Of a stretch of 64,000 nucleotides of DNA, positions 1 to 9,137 are shown in pieces. Made by a program: the position numbers and the translations under genes. The notes under the pieces were generated by a model. The model ran no database searches. It saw only the letters and a program-made list of their open reading frames with translations, and had not been told where the DNA came from. The DNA is from Arthrobacter luteolus NBRC 107841. Its GTDB lineage: Bacteria > Actinomycetota > Actinomycetes > Actinomycetales > Micrococcaceae. The stretch is from NCBI RefSeq assembly GCF_001552075.1, contig NZ_BCQM01000001.1, positions 682,001-746,000 of the forward strand. Direction: 5' to 3'. The stretch's first letter is position 1. Every line of letters begins with the position of its first letter.

Positions 1-646
1 GGATACCGCAGCCGGTTCCCAGGTCCAGGGCGCGCTCCACCGGCCGGCGGACGGTCAGCTGGGCCAGGGACAGGGACGCCTGCCCGATCCCCAGGACATG
101 GTCATGCGGCAGGACCCCGGGCCGCTGGTGCGCCCCGAGATCGCTGGCCACCCAGAGCTGGACGCCGGCCGTGGGGCCGCCGTCGCCGTTCCCCGAATCA
201 GCGCCCGCCTCGGCGCCGCCGTCCGTTGTGGAGGCAGCGCCGTCGTTCACCGCGCCGTCAAAAGCGTAGGGCCGCAGGTCAACGGCGGCCCGCAGCAGTT
301 CCGGAGTCTCCGGATCACCTTCGGCCAGCCCCAGCTCCAGCAGACCGGCGGCGCCGGTTCGGGGGAACGCGGCATCCAGCCGGGCCGGGGCCACGGATTC
401 CCCGGCCAGCCACAGCAGCACTGCGGCAGCCACGGGTGCCGGGGTCCCGGCTTCGGCGGCAGCGCGGCAGACCAGCAGCGCCGGAACCACCTGCTCCCGG
501 CCCAGCGCGGCGCTGGCTTCCTCTCCCAGGAAGGCGGCGACTCCGTCCACCGTGTAACCGGCGTCCTGCAGGTCAGCGGCAAGGCCGGACAGCAGCGGAA
601 GGTTCGAGCTCTGCGGAGCACCCGGGATCCGGGAAAAGTCAGTCAC
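1..646 (-). CDS. Class I SAM-dependent methyltransferase, 3' part outside the window
   Basis: Only the N-terminal 215 codons are present; the gene runs off the left edge. The first ~130 residues form an Ala/Leu-rich helical region like the DUF7059 domain found ahead of actinobacterial methyltransferases. After a Gly/Asp-rich linker (about residues 130-150) comes a segment ending in LDLGTGCGI at the window edge, which is SAM-binding motif I of class I methyltransferases (PrmC/RsmC-like 'methyltransferase small' fold). The catalytic NPPY-type motif would lie outside, so substrate (protein glutamine or rRNA base) cannot be told. The start is GTG at 646. A TAGACT hexamer ends 6 bases upstream, which suggests a leaderless transcript, although GGAG also lies close by. 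The gene is separated from the upstream exporter gene by a strong hairpin. Confidence 0.75.
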   Translation of the reverse strand, partial: MTDFSRIPGAPQSSNLPLLSGLAADLQDAGYTVDGVAAFLGEEASAALGREQVVPALLVCRAAAEAGTPAPVAAAVLLWLAGESVAPARLDAAFPRTGAAGLLELGLAEGDPETPELLRAAVDLRPYAFDGAVNDGAASTTDGGAEAGADSGNGDGGPTAGVQLWVASDLGAHQRPGVLPHDHVLGIGQASLSLAQLTVRRPVERALDLGTGCGI

Positions 647-652
647 CGCTCC

Positions 653-658
653 AGTCTA
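653..658 (-). promoter_or_regulatory. -10 hexamer of a likely leaderless promoter (methyltransferase)
   Basis: On the minus strand TAGACT is followed by 6 bases and then the GTG start at 646. This spacing puts the transcription start at or next to the start codon. No convincing -35 box is visible. Confidence 0.5.
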
Positions 659-718
659 GGTTCCGCCGCGTGTCCTCCCGGCACGAACCCAGGGCTCCCC
701 GGGGGCTGCCCGAACAGG

Positions 719-750
719 TACGGCCCGCATGGATGTCCATGCGGGCCGTA
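719..750 (-). terminator. Intrinsic terminator after the DHA2 exporter gene
   Basis: Perfect 15-base inverted arms (TACGGCCCGCATGGA and its complement) separated by TG, about 25 bases past the exporter stop codon. It insulates the downstream methyltransferase gene, which has its own promoter. Confidence 0.75.
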
Positions 751-774
751 TCTTTCCTGCGGGCAGGAGGGTGG

Positions 775-2232
775 TCAGTGCTGCTTCGAGACCTTAATGA
801 ACGGTGCGAGCACCAGGCCGAGGGTGGCCAGGATGGCGCCGATCAGGAAGGACACATGCGCTCCGGAGAACAGAGCCGTCGCCAGGTCCGACCCGGCCTC
901 CAGCTTTCCGGCCGACAGCAGGGACATAACGGTCACGAAGATCGTGGTTCCGATGGCACCGCCCAGCTGCTGGCCGGTGTTGAAGATGGCGGATCCGTGG
1001 CCATAGAGGCGCGGTTCGAGGGATGCCATGGCGGAAGCCAGCAGGCCGGTCATCAGCAGGGCCAGACCAATGCTGAAGACAATATGGCTGACCATGAACA
1101 TCCACAGTTCGGTATCCGTATTTACGGTGACGAAAAGCCACTGGCCAAGCGCCAGCATGGCAGCACCGGGAATCAGGACGGGCCGGGGGCCGAAGCGGTC
1201 GTAGACGCGGCCGAAGATCGGAGCGACGACGGCCTGCACCAGGCCGCCGGGCAGGAGCATCAGTCCAATGCTCAGGGTGCTCAGCCCGTTGCCGGTCTGA
1301 AGAATGATCGGCAGCAGGACCACGGTGCCCAGCAGGGTGCCCATGGCGATCATGATCATGATCACGCTGAAGGTAAAGGTGCGGTGCTTGAACGGCGTGA
1401 GGTTCAGGAGTTCACGGCCGGTACGGGTGAGGCGGATCTGCCGCCGAATGAACAGGGCAAGACCGGCCAGGCCAACCACGAAGGAGGCGATGGTCACCAC
1501 CGGGTTCTCGCTGGCGTGCTCAACACTGGAGATCGCGTACACCAGGAAACCGAAGGCAACCGCGGAGAGAATCACGGAGAGCACGTCCACCGGGATTTTG
1601 CGGGTGCTGGACGGGATCTTAATGAAGATAATGCCGAAGATGAGGATGAGCACGGCAAGCGGCATCATCAGCACAAAGATGTAGTGCCAGCTGAAGGTAT
1701 TGACGATCACACCGGATACGGTCGGCCCGATGGCCGGACCCACGGAGATCACGATCGAGTTCAGCCCCATGATCGCGCCGCGCTTGCGGAGAGGAACCAG
1801 TGTCAGTGTGGTGGTCATCAGCAGGGGCAGGACGATTGCGGTGCCGACGGCCTGGATAATCCGGGCGATCAGCAGGAAAACAAAGTTCGGTGCGAAAATC
1901 GCCAGCAGGGTGCCGGCCAGGAAGCTGAGCAGCGCAAAGACGAACAGGCTGCGCGTGGTGAACCGCTGGAGCAGGAAGCCCGTGGTGGGAATGACGATGG
2001 ACATGGTCAGCAGGAAGCCGGTGGTCAGCCACTGGCCGGCTGCCGCTGAAACCCCCAGATCGACCATGATCGACGGCAGCGCGACGGACAGCACAGTTTC
2101 GTTCAGGATCATCAGGAAGGCCGCCAGGGCCAGCGCACCGATGATTCCCGTCAGTTGTTTAGTGGGCAATGCCGGCGGCGCGGCGGCTGCCGGCCTTTCC
2201 CCTGCTGCAGTTATGGGGCTGTCGTGACTCAA
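775..2232 (-). CDS. DHA2-family (14-TM) drug:H+ antiporter, LmrB/EmrB type
   Basis: A 485-residue major facilitator with about 14 hydrophobic segments, the size and layout of the EmrB/QacA (DHA2) subfamily that exports hydrophobic drugs or cationic compounds across the plasma membrane using the proton gradient. TM1 carries NETVLSVALPSI, a variant of the DHA2 motif LDxTVVNVALP; the loop after TM4 has PLRKRGAIMG and TM5 the motif-C-like VGPAIGPTVSG. The N-terminal ~25 residues are Ala/Pro-rich and cytoplasmic. The start appears to be TTG at 2232 with a purine-rich AGGAAGAGGAAG Shine-Dalgarno region just upstream. It is divergent from a TetR gene, 142 bases apart, the usual arrangement for a repressor-controlled efflux pump. 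Substrate unknown. Confidence 0.85.
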   Translation of the reverse strand: MSHDSPITAAGERPAAAAPPALPTKQLTGIIGALALAAFLMILNETVLSVALPSIMVDLGVSAAAGQWLTTGFLLTMSIVIPTTGFLLQRFTTRSLFVFALLSFLAGTLLAIFAPNFVFLLIARIIQAVGTAIVLPLLMTTTLTLVPLRKRGAIMGLNSIVISVGPAIGPTVSGVIVNTFSWHYIFVLMMPLAVLILIFGIIFIKIPSSTRKIPVDVLSVILSAVAFGFLVYAISSVEHASENPVVTIASFVVGLAGLALFIRRQIRLTRTGRELLNLTPFKHRTFTFSVIMIMIAMGTLLGTVVLLPIILQTGNGLSTLSIGLMLLPGGLVQAVVAPIFGRVYDRFGPRPVLIPGAAMLALGQWLFVTVNTDTELWMFMVSHIVFSIGLALLMTGLLASAMASLEPRLYGHGSAIFNTGQQLGGAIGTTIFVTVMSLLSAGKLEAGSDLATALFSGAHVSFLIGAILATLGLVLAPFIKVSKQH

Positions 2233-2268
2233 ATCTTCCTCTTCCTGGTTGGGTGGAACTCGTAAATT

Positions 2269-2317
2269 GTGTCACACACTGACAGTATTTTTGTGCAAAC
2301 GTGGCATACTGTGACAG
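2269..2317. promoter_or_regulatory. Candidate TetR operators between exporter and regulator
   Basis: The divergent intergenic region holds GTGT-C-ACAC (2269-2277), TGTCA-N5-TGACA (2270-2284) and CTGT-G-ACAG (2309-2317). The elements share a TGTCAC/GTGACA core in opposite orientation. This fits binding of the adjacent TetR protein over both promoters; the exact site is inferred. Confidence 0.45.
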
Positions 2318-2374
2318 AAAATATGTTGCCCGCCCGGAAGGCCGGCAGCGGGAAATGCGGGAGGAAGGCTCGGC

Positions 2375-2977
2375 GTGGGAATACGCGAAGAACGCAAGGC
2401 GGAGACCCGCCGCGACATCCAGCGCGCGACTCTGGATCTGCTGGAAACCGCAGGATTCGAGGCCACCACAGTGGCACGGATCGCCGAGCAGGCAGGTATC
2501 TCGGAGCGCACCTTCTTCCGCTACTTCGACTCCAAGGAATCTGCGGCGATGCCAGGGCAGGGCGAATTGGTCCAGGCGCTGGTGACACACCCGCTCCACC
2601 CCGCCCTGACGTCCGCCCAGATCCTCCACGAACTGATTGACGTGTGCCGGAGGCACTTCGCCTACGAGGTTGAGCAGTATGAGTTCCTGCGGATCTCGCG
2701 CCTGATCCTGAGCGAGCCCGGGCTGCTGCAGGGAGTGGCCCGGCAGGAACTGCAGATGGTCACGGCCCTGAGCGATTCACTGGTCGAGCGGAAACTCCTG
2801 GACCAGATGCCGGCCCTGCTGGTGGCGGAACTCATCGCCTGCACGTGGCGGGTGGCCTGGCAGTGCTTCGCCCAGGAGGAGAACTCCGTTCACGGATGCG
2901 ATCCGGCAGCCCTGTTCGAAAAAGCCGTCACCAACCTCGGTGAGATCGTCTCCCCTGCGGCCGGAGCCCAGGGCTAG
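2375..2977 (+). CDS. TetR-family repressor, probable regulator of the divergent exporter
   Basis: A 200-residue protein with an N-terminal TetR DNA-binding domain: helix-turn-helix around residues 26-46 ([21 protein letters not shown]) followed by the conserved F-RYF-SKE segment. The C-terminal ~145 residues are helical and would bind the inducer and form the dimer. The start is GTG at 2375, chosen because GGGAGGAAGG lies 5-6 bases upstream; the residues read [13 protein letters not shown], a typical TetR beginning. It is divergent from the DHA2 exporter, so an efflux-substrate-responsive repressor is the natural inference. The stop overlaps the stop of the convergent trhO by 4 bases, leaving no room for a terminator. 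Confidence 0.85.
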   Translation: MGIREERKAETRRDIQRATLDLLETAGFEATTVARIAEQAGISERTFFRYFDSKESAAMPGQGELVQALVTHPLHPALTSAQILHELIDVCRRHFAYEVEQYEFLRISRLILSEPGLLQGVARQELQMVTALSDSLVERKLLDQMPALLVAELIACTWRVAWQCFAQEENSVHGCDPAALFEKAVTNLGEIVSPAAGAQG

Positions 2978-3867
2978 GCAGCGCATCCTTCCGGACAGCG
3001 CAGCGTCGAGGGATCGGCAGCGCAATCGGAGCAGTAGAGGGTGAGTTCGCGGCAGGCCAGGTTGGAGCAGTTTTCGAACTTGCTCGTTGGGGCTTCGCAG
3101 CGGACGCACCTGCCGATCACGGCGGCGTCGTCCGTGAATTCCATGTGCATCCGCTTGTCGAAGACGTAGAGGGAGCCCTCCCACAGGCCCTGATCGCCGT
3201 AGGTCTCGCCATACCGGACGATCCCGCCCTGCATCTGGTACACCTCCTGGAAACCACGGTCCACCATCAGCGCGGAGAGCACTTCGCAGCGGACGCCGCC
3301 GGTGCAGTAGGTGACAACCGGCTTGTCCTTCAGGGCGTCGTACTTCCCGGATTCCAGCTCAGCGATGAAGTCGTGGGTGGTGGAGACGTCCGGGACCACG
3401 GCACCCTTGAACCGGCCGATCTGCGCTTCGAAAGCGTTGCGTCCGTCGAAAAAGACGATCTCCTCGCCCTCGGACTTCTTCTTCTCCACGAGTTCATGCA
3501 GTTCTTCGGGGCGCAGGTGCGTGCCGCCGCCGACCACGCCGTTCTCATCGACCTTCAGCTCTCCGGGAGCGCCAAAGCTGACGATTTCCGGGCGGACCTT
3601 CACGCTCAGGCGCGGGAAATCCTCGGCGGAACCCTCCGAGTACTTGATGTCCATCTTCTTGAACGCGGGGTACTCCCGGGTGGCCTTGACGTAGGCCTTC
3701 ACCGCGCTGAGTTCACCGCCGACCGTTCCGTTGATGCCGTCAGGGGAGATGAGGATGCGTCCACGCAGGCCGAGCTTTTCGCACAGGGCGCGCTGCCAGA
3801 GGCGAATCGCGTCCGGGTCGGCAAGCGGGGTAAAGGCGTAATAAAGAGCAATTCGGTTCAGAGCCAC
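2974..3867 (-). CDS. trhO: tRNA uridine(34) hydroxylase TrhO (rhodanese-like, YceA/UPF0176 family)
   Basis: Of 297 residues, full length for the family. TrhO catalyses oxygen-dependent formation of 5-hydroxyuridine at the tRNA wobble position, using a rhodanese fold. Visible parts: N-terminal acylphosphatase-like domain (residues 1-95, with [17 protein letters not shown]), rhodanese domain (about 120-235) with the active-site loop YCTGGVRCE (Cys188, second Cys194), and a C-terminal cysteine cluster (C254, C257, C267, C272, C279, C282, C291, C295) that looks like a zinc-binding tail typical of the longer bacterial members. The start is GTG at 3867, preceded by TACCCT 6 bases upstream, suggesting leaderless transcription. 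Convergent and overlapping with the TetR gene by 4 bases. Confidence 0.92.
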   Translation of the reverse strand: MALNRIALYYAFTPLADPDAIRLWQRALCEKLGLRGRILISPDGINGTVGGELSAVKAYVKATREYPAFKKMDIKYSEGSAEDFPRLSVKVRPEIVSFGAPGELKVDENGVVGGGTHLRPEELHELVEKKKSEGEEIVFFDGRNAFEAQIGRFKGAVVPDVSTTHDFIAELESGKYDALKDKPVVTYCTGGVRCEVLSALMVDRGFQEVYQMQGGIVRYGETYGDQGLWEGSLYVFDKRMHMEFTDDAAVIGRCVRCEAPTSKFENCSNLACRELTLYCSDCAADPSTLRCPEGCAA

Positions 3868-3873
3868 CCTTTA

Positions 3874-3879
3874 AGGGTA
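3874..3879 (-). promoter_or_regulatory. -10 hexamer of a likely leaderless promoter (trhO)
   Basis: TACCCT on the minus strand lies 6 bases before the GTG start at 3867. Confidence 0.4.
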
Positions 3880-3937
3880 GACCGGCGGGGGAAATCCGAT
3901 TTAGGGATCAGCCCTGCCGCGGGTCCGGCTCCCGGGC

Positions 3938-3943
3938 TAGTGT
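3938..3943 (+). promoter_or_regulatory. -10 hexamer of a likely leaderless promoter (GNAT gene)
   Basis: TAGTGT is followed by 6 bases and ATG at 3950; there is no Shine-Dalgarno between them. Confidence 0.45.
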
Positions 3944-3949
3944 TCATTC

Positions 3950-4600
3950 ATGAACGCACTAACCGACGATCTCCTCGAAACCTGGGTTACCGGCTGGGCC
4001 CGCGCCCGCGGGTACCAGATGCGCCACGAGGGTCGGTTCCCGGCGGCCTTCCTGCACGATAAAACCAATGACTGGGAGTACTTCGCCCTCGAGCCCTCCC
4101 ATGACGAGTTTGCCGCACTGGCCACCTCGGCCCGGCAGGGTGCCAGCCGCCTGTTCACCATCGTCACTTCGCGGGTTGGTGAGCTGCACGGTGCGGCGAA
4201 CGTGTACGGACTCTCCGTCCGCTCCACGGACGAGGTCTTTATGGTCCTGGACATGGAGGGCCAGGACATCGAGGACCCCATCCCGCCGGACGGCTTCGAT
4301 TCCGAGACGATCAGGTCCGGGACGGTGGGATCGGTGCTCGTTACGATGGACGGCGAACCGGCCGCCCGCGGGCATGTGGCCGTGGTGGACGGTTACGCGG
4401 TGTACGACAAGATCTCCACCGAACCGTCCTTCCGCCGCCGCGGGCTGGGCAGTTACGTCATGCGGGCGCTGACGGCGGTGGCCTTGGAGCACGACGCCGA
4501 GACGGGTCTGCTGATTTCGCCCGAATCCGGGCTGGAACTGTACCGCTACCTGGGCTGGGAATCGCTGGCCAGCGTGATGATTTTCGAACCGCGGCTCTGA
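3950..4600 (+). CDS. GNAT-family N-acetyltransferase
   Basis: A 216-residue protein whose C-terminal half is a GNAT acetyl-CoA-binding fold. Motif A is seen in the segment around residues 151-171, with the pyrophosphate-binding loop RRRGLGSYV (R/Q-x-x-G-x-G/A), and a C-terminal LYRYLGW like the GNAT 'YxxxGF' ending. The N-terminal ~110 residues are less typical and probably form a second, degenerate GNAT-like or substrate-recognition part. The acceptor substrate is not identifiable. It stands alone between trhO (divergent) and the helicase. The ATG at 3950 is preceded by a -10-like TAGTGT at leaderless spacing. Confidence 0.8.
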   Translation: MNALTDDLLETWVTGWARARGYQMRHEGRFPAAFLHDKTNDWEYFALEPSHDEFAALATSARQGASRLFTIVTSRVGELHGAANVYGLSVRSTDEVFMVLDMEGQDIEDPIPPDGFDSETIRSGTVGSVLVTMDGEPAARGHVAVVDGYAVYDKISTEPSFRRRGLGSYVMRALTAVALEHDAETGLLISPESGLELYRYLGWESLASVMIFEPRL

Positions 4601-4660
4601 CGGATTTCGCCAGCCGCGGAGCCAGCCGGTTCTGTGTGCAGTCCGCGGGGGCGCCGGTGG

Positions 4661-4666
4661 GACAAT
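4661..4666 (+). promoter_or_regulatory. -10 hexamer of a likely leaderless promoter (helicase)
   Basis: GACAAT is followed by 6 bases and the GTG at 4673. This is the main reason to prefer that start over the upstream in-frame GTG at 4634. Confidence 0.4.
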
Positions 4667-4672
4667 GGCGGC

Positions 4673-7036
4673 GTGGCCTTACATGATTCCCTGATCCCGC
4701 TGCTCGGCGGCGGCGCAGACCCGGAGCAGCTGGTCCACATCCATTCCATTCCGGCCCGGCAGGCGGAGACGGTGCCGTGGCCTGACTGGGTCCACCCTGA
4801 TCTGCTGGCCGCGTACGAGCGCCTGGGCGTCCACGCCCCATGGCGGCATCAGGCCGAAGCCGCCGAGTCAGCCCGCGCAGGCCGGCACACGATCATTTCC
4901 ACCGGAACGGCGTCCGGCAAGTCGCTGGCCTACCAGCTGCCGGTGCTGGACGAGATCCACCGCACCGCCCTGGACGACCGGATCAGCCTGGAACCCACCG
5001 GCTCGGTGGCCCTGTATCTCTCCCCCACCAAGGCGCTCGCCGCGGACCAGCTCTCCGCCCTGAAATCACTGCAGCTGCCAACACTGCGGGCGGAAACGTA
5101 CGACGGCGACACCGACCAAGGTGCCCGCCGCTGGATCCGTGACCACGCCAACCTGGTGCTGGCGAATCCGGACATGCTGCACTTCGGGGTGCTCCCCAAC
5201 CATGCGTGGTGGGCCCGGTTCTTCCGCCGGCTGAAGTACGTCATCATCGACGAGGCCCACAGCTACCGGGGCGTTTTTGGTTCTAACGTGGCCAACCTGA
5301 TGCGCCGGCTCCGGCGGATCTGCGCCTATTACGGAGCCGATCCGGTTTTCATCGGCGCATCGGCCACGTCAGCTGACCCGGCGCAGTCCTTCGGCCGGCT
5401 GATCGGCGGAGAGGTCCAGGCCTTCACCCGCGACTATTCCCCGCACGGTGCCACCACGGTTGCCCTCTGGGAGCCGCAGCTGACCGAGCTGAAGGGCGAA
5501 AACGGGGCCCGCGAGCGGCGCACGGTAATCGCCGAAACCTCGGACCTGCTGGCCAACCTCGTGGCAGCCCAGGTCCGCACGATCGCCTTCATTAAGTCCC
5601 GGCGCGGTGCGGAGGCGATTGCGACCATCAGCCGGCGCCTGCTGGAGGAAGTCCATCCCTCGCTGCCGGGCCGGGTGGCGGCCTACCGTTCCGGGTACCT
5701 TCCGGAGGAGCGCCGGGAGCTGGAGAACCAGCTGCGCAGCGGGCAGCTGCTGGGGATTGCCAGCACCTCAGCCCTGGAGCTGGGGATCGATATTTCCGGG
5801 CTCGACGCCGTCCTCGTGGCAGGCTGGCCCGGAACCCGTGCTTCCCTGTTCCAGCAGATCGGCCGGGCCGGCCGCTCGGGGCAGGATGCCCTGGCTGCAT
5901 TTGTGGCCAGCGACGATCCGCTGGATACCTATCTGGTGCACCATCCGGAGGCGATCTTCGACATTTCGGTGGAAGCCACGGTGTTCGACCCGTCGAACCC
6001 GTATGTGCTGGGTCCGCATCTGTGTGCAGCGGCTGCGGAGCTGCCGCTGACCCCGGACGAGCGGGAGCTGTTCGGCCCCACTGCCGCCGGGCTGCTGGAG
6101 CAGCTGGTGGCGCAGGGGTACCTGCGGCGCCGCCCGGCCGGCTGGTTCTGGACCCATGCCGAGAGCGCTGCATCGATGGTGAACCTGCGGGCCAGCGGAG
6201 GCGGCCCGATCAACATCGTGGAATCGGCCACCGGAACCCTGCTGGGCACCATGGATGCCGCGCAGAGCCAGTACCAGGCCCATACCGGGGCGGTGTACGT
6301 CCATCAGGGCCAGAGCTTCGTGGTGGATGAGCTGAACGAGGCCGACCACTGCGCCATGGTGACCCGCGGCAACCCCGAGTTCTACACCCAGGCCCGGGAC
6401 ATCACCCAGATTGAGGTGATGGAAACTGAACGCACGTCGCAGTGGGGTGAGGTGACGGCTTGCTTCGGCACGGTGAAGGTGACCACCCAGGTGGTGTCCT
6501 TCCAGCGCAAGGCCCTGGTCTCGAATGAGATCCTCGGCGAGGAACCCCTGGAGCTGGAAGCCAAGGAGCTTTTCACCAAGGCTGTGTGGTTCATCATCGA
6601 CGAGGAGCTGCTCCTCGGGGCAGGGCTGGCGGCGGCGGATTTCCCGGGGTCGCTGCACGCCGCTGAGCACGCCTCGATCGGGATGCTGCCGCTGGTGGCG
6701 ACCTCGGACCGCTGGGATATCGGCGGGGTGTCCACGGCCCTGCACGCTGACACCGGCAAGCCGACCATTTTTGTGTATGACGGCCATCCCGGCGGTGCCG
6801 GGTTCGCCGAACGCGCCTACGAGGCCGCGACCGTGTGGCTGACGGCCACCCGGGACGCCATCCGGGCCTGCGAGTGCGACGGCGGCTGCCCGTCCTGTGT
6901 GCAGTCGCCCAAGTGCGGCAATAAGAACAACCCGCTGGATAAAAAGGGCGCGGTCACCCTGATCGAGGTGCTGCTGGCCAATGCTCCGGATCCGGCTGCC
7001 GCCGAAGAGACCGTCCCTGCCGGGCCGGGACGCTAG
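4673..7036 (+). CDS. DEAH-box superfamily 2 helicase with C-terminal DUF1998/MZB domain (MrfA/YprA-like)
   Basis: About 787 residues from the GTG at 4673. Helicase motifs in order: motif I GTASGKS, motif II DEAH (VIIDEAHSY), motif III GASAT, motif VI QQIGRAGRSGQ. The C-terminal third has the four-cysteine CECDGGCPSC...C cluster of the MZB/DUF1998 region. Bacillus MrfA, a family member, is a 3'-5' helicase needed for mitomycin C repair. In mycobacteria the same helicase type (Rv3649) sits next to the tad pilus genes, hence the family names 'helicase/secretion neighborhood'. Here the tad genes lie 8 kb away, beyond a sugar-alcohol cluster. An upstream GTG at 4634 would add 13 residues with no conserved look. 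Ends 9 bases before the convergent HAD gene. Confidence 0.88.
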   Translation: MALHDSLIPLLGGGADPEQLVHIHSIPARQAETVPWPDWVHPDLLAAYERLGVHAPWRHQAEAAESARAGRHTIISTGTASGKSLAYQLPVLDEIHRTALDDRISLEPTGSVALYLSPTKALAADQLSALKSLQLPTLRAETYDGDTDQGARRWIRDHANLVLANPDMLHFGVLPNHAWWARFFRRLKYVIIDEAHSYRGVFGSNVANLMRRLRRICAYYGADPVFIGASATSADPAQSFGRLIGGEVQAFTRDYSPHGATTVALWEPQLTELKGENGARERRTVIAETSDLLANLVAAQVRTIAFIKSRRGAEAIATISRRLLEEVHPSLPGRVAAYRSGYLPEERRELENQLRSGQLLGIASTSALELGIDISGLDAVLVAGWPGTRASLFQQIGRAGRSGQDALAAFVASDDPLDTYLVHHPEAIFDISVEATVFDPSNPYVLGPHLCAAAAELPLTPDERELFGPTAAGLLEQLVAQGYLRRRPAGWFWTHAESAASMVNLRASGGGPINIVESATGTLLGTMDAAQSQYQAHTGAVYVHQGQSFVVDELNEADHCAMVTRGNPEFYTQARDITQIEVMETERTSQWGEVTACFGTVKVTTQVVSFQRKALVSNEILGEEPLELEAKELFTKAVWFIIDEELLLGAGLAAADFPGSLHAAEHASIGMLPLVATSDRWDIGGVSTALHADTGKPTIFVYDGHPGGAGFAERAYEAATVWLTATRDAIRACECDGGCPSCVQSPKCGNKNNPLDKKGAVTLIEVLLANAPDPAAAEETVPAGPGR

Positions 7037-7045
7037 CTCCTCCTG

Positions 7046-7732
7046 TTACCGGGCCCGGACGCCAATCAGGAGTGCTTCCCCCGGCTGCCGGGACACCGTG
7101 AGCTGGCTGAGGGAGGCCACCACGACGTCGGCGTCGAGTTCCTCCGCACCGTAGGTTCCGGTGACACCCAGGGTCTGCGCGTTTGCCGACCGGCCGGCGC
7201 TCAGGCCGGCCGGAGCGTCTTCGACCACCAGGCACCGCCGGATGTCCGTTCCCAGCCGTTCGGCGGCCAGCAGATATCCCTCGGGCGAGGGTTTCCCCGT
7301 GGTGACCTGGTCCGCGGTCACGATGTGCTGCGGCCAGTCCAGTCCGGCGGCTGCCATCCGGGCGCGGGCCAGCTCCCGGGTGCAGGAGGTCACGATGGTC
7401 CAGTTCTGCGGCGGAAGGGCGGCCAGGAGTTCCGCGGTGCCCTCTTTCTGCCGGATTCCGCGGGTGTCTTCGATTTCCAGCCGGGCGATCAGTGCGAGCG
7501 CTTCCGCCCGCCGGGGTGCGTCCACCAGCTCATTGACCAGGGACTGGGCCGTCAGGCCGTGGGCCGTATGCCGGTACCCGGCAATCCCCATCCGTTCACC
7601 CCAGAGGGTCCAGGCACGTTCGGTGGCGACAGTGGAGTCAATAAGCGTTCCGTCGAGGTCAAAGAGGACGGCGTCGACGTCGAACATCTTCGCTGAATCG
7701 TCCAGGGCAGGTGCAGCAGCATCAAAAGTCAT
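7046..7732 (-). CDS. HAD-superfamily sugar-phosphatase-like hydrolase
   Basis: A 228-residue HAD hydrolase (subfamily IA, beta-phosphoglucomutase/phosphatase type). Motif I is FDLDGTLIDST with the nucleophilic Asp about residue 18, motif II is VTSCT, motif III Lys is in TTGKPSPEGY, and motif IV is VVEDAPAG. This signature is shared by sugar and polyol phosphatases such as DOG, GPP and YfbT. The start at 7732 (ATG ACT TTT) has AAGGA a few bases upstream; a longer reading into the kinase gene is unlikely. It lies 16 bases after the xylulokinase stop and is the last gene of the leftward operon, so it probably removes phosphate from a sugar or polyol phosphate that builds up in this pathway (inference). 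Confidence 0.8.
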   Translation of the reverse strand: MTFDAAAPALDDSAKMFDVDAVLFDLDGTLIDSTVATERAWTLWGERMGIAGYRHTAHGLTAQSLVNELVDAPRRAEALALIARLEIEDTRGIRQKEGTAELLAALPPQNWTIVTSCTRELARARMAAAGLDWPQHIVTADQVTTGKPSPEGYLLAAERLGTDIRRCLVVEDAPAGLSAGRSANAQTLGVTGTYGAEELDADVVVASLSQLTVSRQPGEALLIGVRAR

Positions 7733-7748
7733 GGATTCCTTCGGACCG

Positions 7749-9137
7749 TCACAGTCCATAAGCGGCGATGCGGGACGCCGTGAAGCGTCCCCGGACCTCG
7801 GCTGCCCAGGAGGCACCGGTGGGGGTATGTGTTTCTTCCGTGGAGCGGGACCAGGTGGGAGGCTCTGCTTCCCCGCTCAGGGCCCAGGCTGCCTGCCGGG
7901 CCGCACCTAGGGCCACATATTCCGCGGGGGCAGGAATGACGACCTCGGCGTTGAAGATCTCCGCGGCCGCCCGGCGGACGGAACGGGACAGCGATCCTCC
8001 TCCGATGAGCACAACCCGTTCGCAGGCAACTCCCTGGGCGCGCAGCCGGTCCAGGGCATCCGAAAGAGTGCAGAGCAGGCCCAGGACGGACGCCCGGGCC
8101 AGATTTTCGGCTGTCAGGTTCGCCCGGGTCAGTCCGGTCATTGTTCCGGTGGCGTGCGGGAGGTCAGGGGTGCGTTCGCCGTCCAGATACGGAATGAGGG
8201 TGAGCCCGCCGGCGTCCGGCGCGCCGGCTGAGGCCAGGTCATCGAAGGCAGCGAGGTCAACGTTGAGCAGCCGGGCGCTGGCGGCCAGGGTGCGGGCAGC
8301 GTTGATCGTGGCCAGCAGCGGCAGGTTGTTGCCGGTAGCGTCCGCGAATCCTGCCACGGCTCCGCTGGGGTCCTGGATGCGGGCGGCCGACGGCGCGAAG
8401 ACAGTGCCGCTGGTCCCGATGCTGACCACCACTTCGCCCGGTGTCAGGCCCAGTCCCAGCGCTGCTCCGGCATTGTCCCCGCAGCCGGCTGCCAGGAGCG
8501 CACCCGAGGCGGTTTTACCCGCCGCCGCGCTCGGAGCCAGTACCCGGGGCAGCAGCGGTGAGCGTCCGAAGGCCAGTTCCAGGATGTCCTTGCGGTAGCG
8601 GCCTTCGGGCACCGAATAATAGCCGGTGCCCGAAGCGTCGCTGCGGTCGGTGGTTGCCTCCTCCGGGCGGCCGGCGAGCCGCCAGGTCAGCCAGTCGTGC
8701 GGAAGCAGGACCTGGTGCACGCGGTCGGCGAGGTCAGGGTGGTTTTCGGCCAGCCAGGCGAGTTTGGTGACGGTGAAGGAGGGGACCGGAACAATGCCGA
8801 TCTCGCGTGCCCACGCCTCCGCCCCCAGGGCTTCCCGGAGCTTTTTCGCCTGCGCCGAGGACCGGGTGTCATTCCACAGGAGGGCATCGTGAACGGGCAC
8901 ACCGGCGGCGTCCAGGGCCACCATGCCGTGCTGCTGGGCACTGACCGAGACCGCAGCTACGTCCTCCAGCCGGTCCTGCGACTGCAGGGCTTCCCACCAG
9001 GCTTCCGGGTCGATGCTCGTCCCGTCGGGGTGCGGGGCCGAGGTCTTGCTGAGGATCTCACCTGTCTCGGCATCCACGTGCAGCACCTTGGTGCTTTGGG
9101 TTGATGAATCGATACCGGCGACGACGGTGCGGGTCAT
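7749..9137 (-). CDS. xylB: Xylulokinase (FGGY carbohydrate kinase)
   Basis: A 462-residue FGGY kinase. The N-terminal phosphate-binding loop GIDSSTQSTK starts at residue 8; the substrate region SAQQHGMVALD and LLWNDTR match xylulokinases; the second domain has GCGDNAGAALGLG with the catalytic Asp, the adenosine loop SIGTSGTVF and the late GGGSLSRSVRR ADP-binding segment. Expected reaction: D-xylulose + ATP to xylulose 5-phosphate, which enters the pentose phosphate pathway. It starts 4 bases inside the end of the regulator gene (ATGA overlap), so the two are translationally coupled. Its partner is the polyol dehydrogenase across the divergent promoter; xylitol or D-arabitol oxidation would supply xylulose. 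Other ketose substrates cannot be excluded. Confidence 0.85.
   Translation of the reverse strand: MTRTVVAGIDSSTQSTKVLHVDAETGEILSKTSAPHPDGTSIDPEAWWEALQSQDRLEDVAAVSVSAQQHGMVALDAAGVPVHDALLWNDTRSSAQAKKLREALGAEAWAREIGIVPVPSFTVTKLAWLAENHPDLADRVHQVLLPHDWLTWRLAGRPEEATTDRSDASGTGYYSVPEGRYRKDILELAFGRSPLLPRVLAPSAAAGKTASGALLAAGCGDNAGAALGLGLTPGEVVVSIGTSGTVFAPSAARIQDPSGAVAGFADATGNNLPLLATINAARTLAASARLLNVDLAAFDDLASAGAPDAGGLTLIPYLDGERTPDLPHATGTMTGLTRANLTAENLARASVLGLLCTLSDALDRLRAQGVACERVVLIGGGSLSRSVRRAAAEIFNAEVVIPAPAEYVALGAARQAAWALSGEAEPPTWSRSTEETHTPTGASWAAEVRGRFTASRIAAYGL

Noticed and set aside
226-2049. Long plus-strand reading frame opposite the exporter and methyltransferase
   Set aside because: Low-complexity Gln/Gly/Arg-rich product; the minus strand carries recognisable families. 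It is a GC-rich shadow.
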